Shown piece after piece: positions 17,648 to 26,186 of a DNA stretch of 64,000 nucleotides. Both the position numbers and the translations under genes were made by a program. Below the pieces are notes generated by a model. That model made no database searches and was not told where the DNA came from. It saw only the letters and a list, made by a program, of their open reading frames with translations. Source of the DNA: Paracoccaceae bacterium (GTDB taxonomy: Bacteria; Pseudomonadota; Alphaproteobacteria; Rhodobacterales; Rhodobacteraceae); the NCBI GenBank assembly GCA_030950185.1, contig JAUZRU010000009.1, positions 1-64,000 on the forward strand, written 5' to 3'. Numbering within the stretch: the stretch's first letter is position 1; every line of letters starts with the position of its first letter.

Positions 17648-18984
17648 GCCCCGTCCTCCAGCGCGGCACGGATGCGTGGCTGCAAGGCCCGCACGCCTGC
17701 AACCAGCTCGTCCACATCCATCGTCAGCAACTGCCGATCCCTGACCACCTGCCGCCCCGAGACGAACACATCGCGCACATCGCCCCGCCCGGCGGCAAAG
17801 ACCACATGGTTGATCGGGTCAAAGATGGGCGCGGCATGTGGCCCGGTGATATCCAGCAGAATGAAATCGGCCCGCTTGCCCGGCGTGATCGAACCCAGCC
17901 AGCTTTCGGCCGCCAGCGCACGCGCGCCATTGATCGTCGCCATCTGCAAAACCTCGCCAACCGGCATGGCAGTGGCGTCCTCGCGCACGCCCTTGTGCAG
18001 CGTTGCAGCCAACCGCATGGCAAGCCACATATCCATGTCATTGCCGCTGATCGGCCCGTCCGTGCCAAGGCACAGGCTGACCCCGCGCATCAGCATCTCG
18101 GGCACCGGCGCGATGCCCGACGCCAGCTTGAGATTGGACATCGGGTTATGCACCACATGGGTGCCGGTTCGGGCCAGAAGCTCCATCTCATCACAATCCA
18201 CATGCACACAATGGGCCAGCACGGTGCGCGGCGACAATGCCCCCATGGCGCTGAGATGGCCGATCACGCTGCTGGCGTATTGCTTGCGGATGGTTTCCTG
18301 TTCGGCCCGCGTCTCGGCCGCATGGGTGCAGAAAAAGCCGCCCCTTTCGCGGGCAAGGTCCAGCGCCTCATGTATCCCCTTGGGGGCGACCGTATAGGTG
18401 CCGTGGGGCATCGTGCCGACGAACATCTCGTCATCATCGCCATGGCGGTCAAACAGCGCCTCCGCCTGCTCACGCCGATGCTCGGGGCCAAATCCGTCCA
18501 TCCCCGGCGGGTCGAAAAATATCGCCCCCGACGCCAGCCGGATGCCGATTTCCTGCGCGGCGGCAAAGCTTTGATCCGCGTGCCAGAACATGTCCATGAC
18601 CGTGGTCACGCCCCCCAGCAGCAGCTCGGCAAAGCCCAGCGCCGTGCCAAGGCGGCAATCATCGGGGTTGCCCAGAATGGCGGCCTCGGCCTTCCAGACG
18701 GTCTGCAACCATTCCTCAAGCGGCAGATCCTCGACCAGGCCCCGAAACAGGCTGTCTCCGCAATGGGCGTGCATGTTGATCAACCCCGGCATCAGGATGC
18801 GACCGGTCGCGTCGATTTCCCTGTCTGCGCCGGCAGCCATGTCGTCGGGCAGGTCGGCGCTCGCCCCGACCCAGACGATGTCGCGCCCTTCGACGACCAT
18901 GGCACCATCGTCAATCACGGTTTCCTCGCGATCGCAGGTCACGATCACCGCATTCCTGACAACCAGCTTGCGTGTTTCGGCCAT
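17644..18984 (-). CDS. Metal-dependent amidohydrolase, probable adenosine-type nucleoside deaminase
   Basis: A 446-residue protein of the TrzN/MtaD branch of amidohydrolases. The metal-binding HAH is in MPGLINMHAHCGDS near 69-82, further ligands are in CTHAAET and LAHCVHVD, and the late Asp is in LGTDGPISGNDMDMW. Members deaminate 5'-methylthioadenosine, S-adenosylhomocysteine, 5'-deoxyadenosine or related compounds; sequence alone does not choose between them. It is the first gene of an operon with purine nucleoside phosphorylase, which favours a nucleoside substrate giving an inosine-type product. The usual GTDGxxSxN motif is retained. Divergent from the cupin gene. Confidence 0.87.
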   Translation of the reverse strand: MAETRKLVVRNAVIVTCDREETVIDDGAMVVEGRDIVWVGASADLPDDMAAGADREIDATGRILMPGLINMHAHCGDSLFRGLVEDLPLEEWLQTVWKAEAAILGNPDDCRLGTALGFAELLLGGVTTVMDMFWHADQSFAAAQEIGIRLASGAIFFDPPGMDGFGPEHRREQAEALFDRHGDDDEMFVGTMPHGTYTVAPKGIHEALDLARERGGFFCTHAAETRAEQETIRKQYASSVIGHLSAMGALSPRTVLAHCVHVDCDEMELLARTGTHVVHNPMSNLKLASGIAPVPEMLMRGVSLCLGTDGPISGNDMDMWLAMRLAATLHKGVREDATAMPVGEVLQMATINGARALAAESWLGSITPGKRADFILLDITGPHAAPIFDPINHVVFAAGRGDVRDVFVSGRQVVRDRQLLTMDVDELVAGVRALQPRIRAALEDGA

Positions 18985-19119
18985 GTCCTACCTCATTCCA
19001 TTGGCTGGAACATCATTCCTCGAAACACTGGCCGGCAATCAACCCCCTTGCGCGATTTTTTCGCGCGAGGCATCCTTGCGCCTGTCACAAATCCGTCATT
19101 TCCGCCCCGTGAGGCCCCC

Positions 19120-19506
19120 TTGTTCAAACATCTTCATGCCCCTGACGGGAAAGAGTTCTTTACCCGCGAACGCTGCCACATCACCGAACTGCTGAACGAC
19201 CCCGCCCAGCCCGGCCTCTCGATCGCGCGCTGCCGGGTCGAGCCGGGCGTCACGACCGAGCTTCACCGCCTGTCAGGCACAGCCGAAACCTATCTGATCG
19301 AACGCGGGGCGGGGCTGATGGATGACGGAGCCGGCAACAGCTTTGTCGTGGGCGCGGGCGAGTGCGTGGTCATCCCCAAGGACCATCCGCAAAGAATAAC
19401 CAATACCGGTGAAGGGGATCTGGTGTTTCTGGCGATCTGCACGCCCCGCTTCACCCCCGACTGCTATCAACCCGCCGAGGGGGAAAGCGCAACGGCATCG
19501 GAATAG
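19120..19506 (+). CDS. Small cupin-domain protein (TTG start)
   Basis: A 128-residue single-domain cupin with a HRLSGTAETYLIERG first motif and GECVVIPKDHPQRITN second motif, ending with LAICTPRF. No ATG fits. TTG 19120 preceded by GAGG five bases upstream begins FKHLHAPDGKEFF, the natural domain start, whereas the open frame further upstream is antisense to the amidohydrolase and looks non-coding. Its last 40 bases overlap the convergent aminotransferase gene. Many such cupins bind mannose-type sugars or metal; no specific substrate is indicated. Confidence 0.78.
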   Translation: MFKHLHAPDGKEFFTRERCHITELLNDPAQPGLSIARCRVEPGVTTELHRLSGTAETYLIERGAGLMDDGAGNSFVVGAGECVVIPKDHPQRITNTGEGDLVFLAICTPRFTPDCYQPAEGESATASE

Positions 19507-20888
19507 ACAGCCGGCACAAGGCCCGTGCTGCGGGCCAGATCATCCACCGCGTCAATGATGAAACGTGCCGTGTCATCGGTCATCAGATAGCTGAAATTCA
19601 GACGCACCCAACCCGGCTTGGCGGCGTCATCGCCTTTGGCGACACGGGCGCGCAATGCCTCGGATGTTGGACGATCCACTCCCAGCAGATGATGCCCGTA
19701 AGGCCCGGCACAGGAACATCCGCCGCGTGCCTGAATGCCGTAGCGGGCACTCAGCAGACGGGTGAATTCCTTATGGTCTGCCATCGCGCCATCGGCACCG
19801 CGCACGAGAAACGAAAATATCGGCAGCCGCGGCGCGCCGGTTTCGACACCAAGCAGGCGCATCTGCGGATTCCGCCCCCAGCGCGCCAGTGCCATTTCGT
19901 TGAAACGGGCCTCACGCGCCTCAATCGCCTGCTGGCCGATGGCATCCTTGGCCAGCATCACAAGGGCCGCACGAATGTCGCCCAGAATGTTGGGCGTGCC
20001 AGCCTCTTCGCGTTCGGCCAGATTGCCGACATAGTCATGCGCCCAGGGCGAGACATAGGCAACCGATCCTCCGCCCGGCCATGTCGGAGCAGTTGCCCGA
20101 ACAGCCGAGTTGCGCAGGATCATCACGCCCGAAGCACCCGGCCCACCCGGAAACTTGTGCGCGGAAAATACCACCGCATCCTTTTCGGCGCCTGCGCCTG
20201 CTCCCTGCATGTCAATTTCAAGATAGGGCGCCCCGGCGGCGTAATCCCACACGGCCAGCGCCCCGTGGAATTTCAGCAGGCGGGTTACCGCATCGACATC
20301 GGTCAGAATGCCCGACACGTTCGAGGCGGCCGAAAATGCGCCGATCCTCAGATCATATTCGCGAAAGGCAATCAGGGCGGTTTCCAGCGCATCAAGGTCA
20401 GGCCCACCATTTTCGGCCTCGGGAATGTTCACGATGGTGGCACCGCTTTCGCGCCAGGGCAGGATGTTGGAGTGATGCTCGTAAGGCCCGAGAAACACCA
20501 CCGCACGTTCGGCCTTGTGCACACCAAGCAGCGAAACCAGCCGGTTCAACCCCGCCGTCGCGCCAGAGCCGGCAAAGATGACACTGCAATCCGTGCCTGC
20601 ATTGGTCAGTCTTGCAATGGTGGCGCGCGCCTGTTCGCGCAGCCCTGTCATGAAGCCACCGCAATGGGATTCCTCGGTATGGGAATTTGCGTAAAACGGC
20701 AGGATGCGTTCGCTGACAAATTCCTCGACCTGGCGCAACGCGCGGCCCGAGGCGACATAGTCGGCATAAACCAGCGGCACCGGGCCGCTTTCGCCCGGTA
20801 TCATGATGCCTTCCCCAATCAGCCCGCGACGGATATCGGCAAGGGGATCATCCGATTGCAATGAGTGGCGAAATTCATCAAGCAGCAT
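19467..20888 (-). CDS. Class V aminotransferase / cysteine desulfurase-like PLP enzyme
   Basis: A 473-residue PLP enzyme. ATG 20888 has AGGAG seven bases upstream; a longer frame to 20933 would enter the promoter region. The fold-type I class V signature is visible: YEHHSNILPWRESGA, VWDYAAGAPY, and the PLP-lysine segment FSAHKFPGGPGASG. In cysteine desulfurases a catalytic Cys sits on a C-terminal loop; GGCSCAGPYGH here offers two candidates, so selenocysteine lyase/cysteine desulfurase chemistry is plausible, but no SUF or ISC genes are near. A divergent Lrp-type regulator shares its promoter region and probably controls it. Confidence 0.87.
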   Translation of the reverse strand: MLLDEFRHSLQSDDPLADIRRGLIGEGIMIPGESGPVPLVYADYVASGRALRQVEEFVSERILPFYANSHTEESHCGGFMTGLREQARATIARLTNAGTDCSVIFAGSGATAGLNRLVSLLGVHKAERAVVFLGPYEHHSNILPWRESGATIVNIPEAENGGPDLDALETALIAFREYDLRIGAFSAASNVSGILTDVDAVTRLLKFHGALAVWDYAAGAPYLEIDMQGAGAGAEKDAVVFSAHKFPGGPGASGVMILRNSAVRATAPTWPGGGSVAYVSPWAHDYVGNLAEREEAGTPNILGDIRAALVMLAKDAIGQQAIEAREARFNEMALARWGRNPQMRLLGVETGAPRLPIFSFLVRGADGAMADHKEFTRLLSARYGIQARGGCSCAGPYGHHLLGVDRPTSEALRARVAKGDDAAKPGWVRLNFSYLMTDDTARFIIDAVDDLARSTGLVPAVYSDAVALSPSAG

Positions 20889-20921
20889 GGGAAACTCCTG
20901 TGGTTTCGCCAAGTTTCCTGC

Positions 20922-20960
20922 ATAAATACGCAAATATCACCGCAATTTACTTGCATTTAT
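20922..20960. promoter_or_regulatory. Imperfect inverted repeat in the aminotransferase/Lrp divergent promoter
   Basis: The AT-rich region between the divergent genes holds ATAAATACGCAA (20922-20933) and TTGCATTTAT (20951-20960), arms of an imperfect inverted repeat separated by 17 bases. The region is much richer in A and T than its surroundings. The position fits an operator for the adjacent Lrp/AsnC protein, controlling itself and the aminotransferase. Binding is inferred from position and symmetry only. Confidence 0.4.
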
Positions 20961-20989
20961 AAAGTTATATGTTGTCATATGAATGTCTG

Positions 20990-21451
20990 ATGACCAAAAA
21001 ACTCGATCATATAGACCGCGCGATACTGACCGCCCTGCAACAGGATGCCGGGCTATCGCAACGCGCGCTGGCCGAAAAGGTGGGGCTTTCGCAAAACGCC
21101 TGCTGGCGGCGCCTGCAATCGCTGCACAAGGCCGGGATCATCACCGGCTCAAGCGTCACCCTTGATCGCAACAAGCTGGGGCTGGGGCTGGTGGTATTCG
21201 TAATGCTGCGAACAAGGCATCATTCGGCCGCGTGGCTGAAAGAATTTCGCCGCCATGTCGGCACCATCCCCGAGGTGACCGACTTTTTTCGCATCGGTGG
21301 CGATTACGATTATATGCTGCGGGTGGTGACGCAGGATATGGCCAGTTATGATGGCGTTTACCAAAGGCTGATTTCCAAGGTCGAACTGGATTCCGTGACG
21401 TCCTATTTCGCCATGGAAGCGATCATCGAACAAAGGCCGTTGCCCGTCTGA
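20990..21451 (+). CDS. Lrp/AsnC family transcriptional regulator
   Basis: A 153-residue regulator: N-terminal winged helix-turn-helix (LDHIDRAILTALQQDAG, then LSQRALAEKVGLSQNACWRR) and C-terminal RAM/effector domain (GGDYDYMLRVV, VTSYFAMEAI). Such proteins sense amino acids as dimers or octamers. ATG 20990 gives the usual start; an ATG at 20969 would add seven residues, and neither has a good ribosome site. It is divergent from the class V aminotransferase, so sensing of that enzyme's amino acid substrate is the natural hypothesis. Confidence 0.92.
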   Translation: MTKKLDHIDRAILTALQQDAGLSQRALAEKVGLSQNACWRRLQSLHKAGIITGSSVTLDRNKLGLGLVVFVMLRTRHHSAAWLKEFRRHVGTIPEVTDFFRIGGDYDYMLRVVTQDMASYDGVYQRLISKVELDSVTSYFAMEAIIEQRPLPV

Positions 21452-21470
21452 ATGCCAAGGCAATCACCGC

Positions 21471-22868
21471 TTACGCCTTTTTCCACGCCTCCAGCTTTCG
21501 ATACAGCGTGGATGGCGCCACCTCGAGCACCCGCGCGGCGCGTGAAACGGACCCGCCATTTCGGGCAAGGGTTTCCTCGATCACAAGGCGCTCGATTTCG
21601 GCCAGGGGACGACCGATCAGACCGTCAAGCTCTTGCCTGAGGCCGGCACCCTGCCCCGGACGCGCTGGCGTTCCGGCCGGATGTTGCGCGTCGCCCAGTT
21701 GAAGGATTTCCTCGGGCAGCATTGCGGCGGTGACGATTTCGCCATCGTTGAGCACCACCACATTGCGCAGCACGTTCAGCAACTGGCGGACATTGCCCGG
21801 CCAGGGCAGACGCAGAAACAGATCGCGCACCTCGTCATCCAGACGCCTGAATTTCCGCCCTTCTTCGTGGCTGAACTTCAGCAGCATCTCTTCGGCGATC
21901 TCGAGCACGTCCTGCCCGCGTTCGCGCAGGGGGGGCAGATGAATGGGCACGACATGCAGCCGATAGAACAGGTCTTCGCGCAGGCGGCCGCGGCGCACCT
22001 CTTCATGGGGGTCGCGGTTGGTCGCGCAGATGATCCGCACATCCACCTTGCGCGGAGTCGCGGCACCGACCGGCTGAATCGTCGATGTCTGAACAAAGCG
22101 CAACAGCTTGGTCTGCAGGCTCATATCCATTTCACAGATCTCATCCAGGAACAGCGTCCCCCGGTCGGCTGCGCCTGCCGCGCCGGTCTTGTCGGATATC
22201 GCCCCGGTAAACGCGCCCTTGAGATGGCCGAACACCTCGGATTCCAGCAAGTCCGACGGAATCGCACCGCAGTTCAGCGGCACGAACGGCCCTCGCGCCC
22301 GCAGCGAGGTCGCGTGAACGGCCTGTGCGCAAACTTCCTTGCCCGTGCCACTTTCTCCGGTGATGAACACGGTTGCGGTCGAACGGCTGATCGCGCTGAT
22401 CCTGCGATAAACCTCGCGCATGAGGCGCGACGACCCGATGAACCCCTCGAACCGCCCGTCGGAAAGGGCCGAATCCAGTGCTTTCACATCGGGCGCCGGG
22501 CGTGTCTGTCTGAGGGCGGTGTCGATGACATTCAGAAGGCGCCCCTCGTCAAACGGCTTGACCAGAAATTCGACGGCGCCAGCCTGCATGGCCTCGACCG
22601 CCTTGTTGATGGACCCATTCGCCGTGATCACGATCACCCGCACGGTCGGATCCAGCGCCAGAATTTCGCGCATCAGATCCATGCCGTCGCGATCAGGCAG
22701 AACCAGATCAAGCAATATGACCCGTGGCTGCACCTCGTGAAACAGGCCCAGCCCCTCGCCGGCGGTGCCCGCCGTCACCACGTCGTGGCCAGCGCGCCGC
22801 AAGATGGCCTGATATACCATTTGCAGCGAAGGCATATCCTCGACCAGAAGCAGGGGCCGGTTTGTCAT
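21471..22868 (-). CDS. Sigma-54-dependent response regulator, LuxO-like
   Basis: A 465-residue activator with three domains. Receiver 1-120: E10/D11, phospho-acceptor D54, T82 and K104. AAA+ domain: Walker A GESGTGKE at 171-178 and the sigma-54 contact loop GAFTGA at 218-223, with REDLFYRLHVVPIHLPPLR further on. Fis-type HTH at the C-terminus (NGGSVSRAARVLEVAPSTLYRKL). Overall resemblance is to LuxO of vibrio quorum sensing, but targets are unknown. Its start overlaps the upstream HK-REC-Hpt gene by four bases; that Hpt is the likely phosphodonor. It is the output gene of the four-gene relay. Confidence 0.92.
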   Translation of the reverse strand: MTNRPLLLVEDMPSLQMVYQAILRRAGHDVVTAGTAGEGLGLFHEVQPRVILLDLVLPDRDGMDLMREILALDPTVRVIVITANGSINKAVEAMQAGAVEFLVKPFDEGRLLNVIDTALRQTRPAPDVKALDSALSDGRFEGFIGSSRLMREVYRRISAISRSTATVFITGESGTGKEVCAQAVHATSLRARGPFVPLNCGAIPSDLLESEVFGHLKGAFTGAISDKTGAAGAADRGTLFLDEICEMDMSLQTKLLRFVQTSTIQPVGAATPRKVDVRIICATNRDPHEEVRRGRLREDLFYRLHVVPIHLPPLRERGQDVLEIAEEMLLKFSHEEGRKFRRLDDEVRDLFLRLPWPGNVRQLLNVLRNVVVLNDGEIVTAAMLPEEILQLGDAQHPAGTPARPGQGAGLRQELDGLIGRPLAEIERLVIEETLARNGGSVSRAARVLEVAPSTLYRKLEAWKKA

Positions 22869-24457
22869 CCCGCCCCCCGACTGCCATCAGGGGCGGCCCC
22901 ATCCGCCTGTTCGCCAAGGATGAAATCCTGCAATCGATCCAATCCCCTGAGGCATTTTTCACCCAGCCTGCGCACCGCATCGGCATCGTCGGCACGCGCT
23001 GCCGCGTTCAGGTCGCGCGCATCGCCCTGCAGACCGCTGGCACCGATTGCGCCAGCCACCGATATCAGCATATGGGTATTGGAACGAATGTCATTCATGT
23101 CGTTCTCTGCCAGGGCTGCACACAGACCCCTTTTCACGTTCCGGGTATCTTCCCCAAGCTTGTCAAGCAATTCGCCCCTGGCCTCGGGGCCGATGGTTTC
23201 GATCAATCTGTCATAGACCCGTCGGTCAATCAAATCATCTCCGCCCATGCGTTGGATGTCGTCTGGAGAGGCTTTCCTTTCCACCCCACCGGGGACATGG
23301 CCCAAAAAACGGCAGATCTCGTTTCCGAACCCCGCCAGGCTGAGCAGCGGCTTGGCGATGACGCCATCCGCCCCCGCCGCAGCGATGCGTTCGCGGTGTT
23401 TCTCCATGGCATAGGCCGTCAGCGCCACCAGAGGCATTTCGCCCAGGGGGGGATCCTTGGCGCGGATCTCGCGGATCAGCTCAAGCCCCGTCATGCGCGG
23501 CATTTCGATATCAAGCAGCGCAATGTCGAAATGGCCCGTTTCCAGAAACGACAGCGCCTCAAGCCCATCTGCGGCCATGACGTAATCGGCCCCCATGGCA
23601 TCCAGCATATGCTTGACCACCAGCTGGTTGGTCAGGTTGTCCTCGGCCACAAGGATGCGCAGCCCTGTCAGATCGGGGATCGCCTCTTGCGCCATCTCTC
23701 CGGCGGGCCGACGGTCCCACCCGCCCGGTGGTATGCGAAAGACGGCTTCCACCCCACCCTGCTTGCGGTTATGGACATCAAGCGTAGCGCCCATATTTGC
23801 GGCAAGTTCGCGCGCGATGAACAGCCCCAGGCCACTTCCCGGCTTGTTCGAGCGCCCAGCCCTGGCTGCATAGCCATACAGCGAGCCAAGCGCTGCCGAG
23901 GAAATGCCGGGGCCTTCGTCAAGAACCCTGAAACACAGCGCGCCATCCGCCTCGACCGCGACCCGCAGCTCGACCTTGCCCTTGTCGGCAAACTTGATCG
24001 CGTTGCTGATCAGGTTCCCTGTGACGCGCTCCAGCGTCACCCGGTCAAGCGTCACCGCCTCGGGCAGCTCGTCGCCGGTCACGATCGCAAATCCCAACCC
24101 CTTTTCCGCCGCCCGCGCTTGCCAGCGTTTGCCGATCCCGTCCAGAAATGCGGCAAGCCCGACCGCAACCCGGTGCTGTGTCAGCGGCGCAACGCCAAGC
24201 GCCTCTTCCACGACATCGGGTTCCAGCAGCCGCGCCAGCGTCCTGCTGGCGGCGTCGATCCTGTCGAGCTGGGTGATGACCTTGTCGTCAAGACCTTGAC
24301 GCTCTATCAGGCGCAACCCGCCCAGGATATCGGTCAGGGCCGAGCGCAGATCATGGGACAGCAGTGAAAGCCGCTCTTTCGGGCCCGCAACGGCAGGTGA
24401 GACGGCCCCGGCCGGTTTGTTCTGCTGTCTTTCTGTCACCGCTGTTTCCGCCTTCAC
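22865..24457 (-). CDS. Soluble hybrid histidine kinase (HisKA-HATPase-REC-Hpt)
   Basis: A 530-residue cytoplasmic phosphorelay protein from GTG 24457 (a GTG at 24439 is also possible; no in-frame ATG occurs before the kinase core). Order: dimerisation/H-box SHDLRSAL with His35; ATPase with N-box NLISNAIKF (148-156), DEGPGI (180-185) and GSGLGLFIAREL (208-219); receiver 266-375 with D316 and K369; Hpt-like domain with His462 in THMLISVAG. The usual Lys-Gly after the Hpt histidine is Ile-Ser. There are no membrane segments or PAS domain, so its input must come from a partner, most simply the membrane kinase just upstream. Confidence 0.87.
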   Translation of the reverse strand: MKAETAVTERQQNKPAGAVSPAVAGPKERLSLLSHDLRSALTDILGGLRLIERQGLDDKVITQLDRIDAASRTLARLLEPDVVEEALGVAPLTQHRVAVGLAAFLDGIGKRWQARAAEKGLGFAIVTGDELPEAVTLDRVTLERVTGNLISNAIKFADKGKVELRVAVEADGALCFRVLDEGPGISSAALGSLYGYAARAGRSNKPGSGLGLFIARELAANMGATLDVHNRKQGGVEAVFRIPPGGWDRRPAGEMAQEAIPDLTGLRILVAEDNLTNQLVVKHMLDAMGADYVMAADGLEALSFLETGHFDIALLDIEMPRMTGLELIREIRAKDPPLGEMPLVALTAYAMEKHRERIAAAGADGVIAKPLLSLAGFGNEICRFLGHVPGGVERKASPDDIQRMGGDDLIDRRVYDRLIETIGPEARGELLDKLGEDTRNVKRGLCAALAENDMNDIRSNTHMLISVAGAIGASGLQGDARDLNAAARADDADAVRRLGEKCLRGLDRLQDFILGEQADGAAPDGSRGAG

Positions 24458-24494
24458 GCCATTTGCCTGCCATTGCGCGGCTGGCAGGATGCGC

Positions 24495-26186
24495 CTATCC
24501 AACGCCCCCGTCGCCCGTCCGGCCGGTTGTGCCCTGCCGGGCAACCCGCCGGATGAATGGTGCCCGCCGGACGGTGTCGAGGTCAATGGGCAGCTGTATG
24601 ACATCATCGAAAATATCCGGATTTGCGGGTTCGCCCAGCGCGACCAGCAAGGCGTCGGGGAACAGCTTTGCAAATTTTCGAACCTCGTCCACCTCGCGCA
24701 TTCCGCCTGCCTCGATCATGACGACATCGGGCTGCACGCCCTCGGCCTCGGGATCAACAAAACTTACATTCTCGGCACGAAAGGCCGCCTTGCAGATCGC
24801 CGCCAGCGCAGCCGAGCGGCACGCCGCCAGAACCTGAACTCGGGGCAGATGAACCTGCTCTGCCGGAACCGAAACAACAACGGAAATACGGTCATGTTCC
24901 TGTATATCCAGCCTGGTTGTTCCGCCCATATGCCGGATCAGGCCACGCGCCACCGCAGGGCCCAGCGCCTCGGCAACCATCTGCTCCTTGCCGGCAGGTT
25001 CCCGCCCGACAATCAGGTCGGGGGCCCAGTCGCCGCCATCGCTGTGATAGCTGAAACTGATGACGGCCAGCAGGTTTCCCTGCTTCCACGAAACCTCAAG
25101 CGAGATATCACTGGTACCGGCGGTCTCAAGCACATAGCTACACAAATGTGTCAGCGCCTGACGCAAGCGCGCAAAGTCGCCAATCACCTGGCAAGAGATG
25201 TCACCGGTTGCTGTCGCTGAAAATGCGATGCCCTCGCGCGTGGCGACCGGCCCGAAAATGGCGCCAATGGCGTCGGCAAGGCGGGAAGGTTCGAAAGGTT
25301 GCGCCTGCAGGGAAAGACGGTTTTCTTCGAGTTCCGAAAAATCAAGGACATCCTCCAGCAAGCCGAGCATCTGCCGCCCTGACCTGTCGGCCTGATCCAG
25401 AAGGCGTTTGACATGATCGTTTGTGCGCTGCTGCCGTATCAGTGACAGCAGACCCAGGACACCGTTCAGAGGGGTTCTCAACTCGTGGCTCATCATCGCC
25501 AGGAATTGCGACTTGGCCTTGTTGGCGCGTCTGGATTCCTGCAGGAGTTTTTCATTCATTTCGGCCATGGCGCGGAACTGGCGCGTTTCCCTGGCAAAAA
25601 GCACCAGCATGACAAGGCTGGAAAAGACCGCGATGACCGATATGACAGTCAGCTGGGTTGCCCGGCGGGAAAGATCCTCGCGCAGCCCGGCATTGATCCT
25701 GGCCTCGCCATGCAGCACGCGCTGACTGAGACGCCGCAACAGATGGTTGAAGGGGGCTATCTGGCCGCGGATCCGTTCGGCCGCGCCGGTATTGCCCGGG
25801 CCGAGCGACGTTATTTCGGGCTCGATCCTGGCAAGGATGTCGGACAAGGCGGTCAGAACCTTCCCGCCGGGATCGTAATTCCGCAGTCTCTTGCCCACTG
25901 ATCCCTGAGCGAACAGGGCGAGCCGGCTCCACAGGATATCAAAGCGCCGGTTGACATCGGCCGGCCCCACATCCCGTACTCCGGCCTCGAACTTGGCAAG
26001 CTCGCGGTCAAAGCGCATCAGCTCGACCTGCAGCTGGATCGCATCCCACAGGATGTTTTCGCGCCGCGTCACACGCATCTCTTCGACATTCGCGCGCACA
26101 AGCATGAATGTCGCCCCTGCCACCGAAATCGTCATCAGGATCACGATGATCCCAAGAACGTGAAAAAGTCGCGGGGCTTTCGTCAC
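24495..26186 (-). CDS. Membrane histidine kinase with degenerate ATPase domain and pseudo-receiver
   Basis: A 563-residue protein starting at GTG 26186, overlapping the stop of the SUOX-fold gene. Transmembrane helices at about 8-30 and 178-198 flank a helical periplasmic domain of about 145 residues. The H-box MMSHELRTPLNG is intact (His234). The ATPase domain that follows lacks a recognisable N-box: Asn residues are replaced (LTHLCSYVLE near 345-354), and no DxGxG motif is seen. The C-terminal receiver-like region has Glu492 where the phospho-acceptor Asp should be (VVMIEAGG) and no conserved Lys. It probably cannot autophosphorylate alone, and may signal allosterically to or be phosphorylated by the next kinase. 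Confidence 0.8.
   Translation of the reverse strand: MTKAPRLFHVLGIIVILMTISVAGATFMLVRANVEEMRVTRRENILWDAIQLQVELMRFDRELAKFEAGVRDVGPADVNRRFDILWSRLALFAQGSVGKRLRNYDPGGKVLTALSDILARIEPEITSLGPGNTGAAERIRGQIAPFNHLLRRLSQRVLHGEARINAGLREDLSRRATQLTVISVIAVFSSLVMLVLFARETRQFRAMAEMNEKLLQESRRANKAKSQFLAMMSHELRTPLNGVLGLLSLIRQQRTNDHVKRLLDQADRSGRQMLGLLEDVLDFSELEENRLSLQAQPFEPSRLADAIGAIFGPVATREGIAFSATATGDISCQVIGDFARLRQALTHLCSYVLETAGTSDISLEVSWKQGNLLAVISFSYHSDGGDWAPDLIVGREPAGKEQMVAEALGPAVARGLIRHMGGTTRLDIQEHDRISVVVSVPAEQVHLPRVQVLAACRSAALAAICKAAFRAENVSFVDPEAEGVQPDVVMIEAGGMREVDEVRKFAKLFPDALLVALGEPANPDIFDDVIQLPIDLDTVRRAPFIRRVARQGTTGRTGDGGVG

Noticed and set aside
17461-19119. Long plus-strand open frame upstream of the cupin
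   Set aside because: It is antisense to the amidohydrolase and PNP genes, has no domain and ends in the real cupin; it reflects GC-rich codon bias on the opposite strand.
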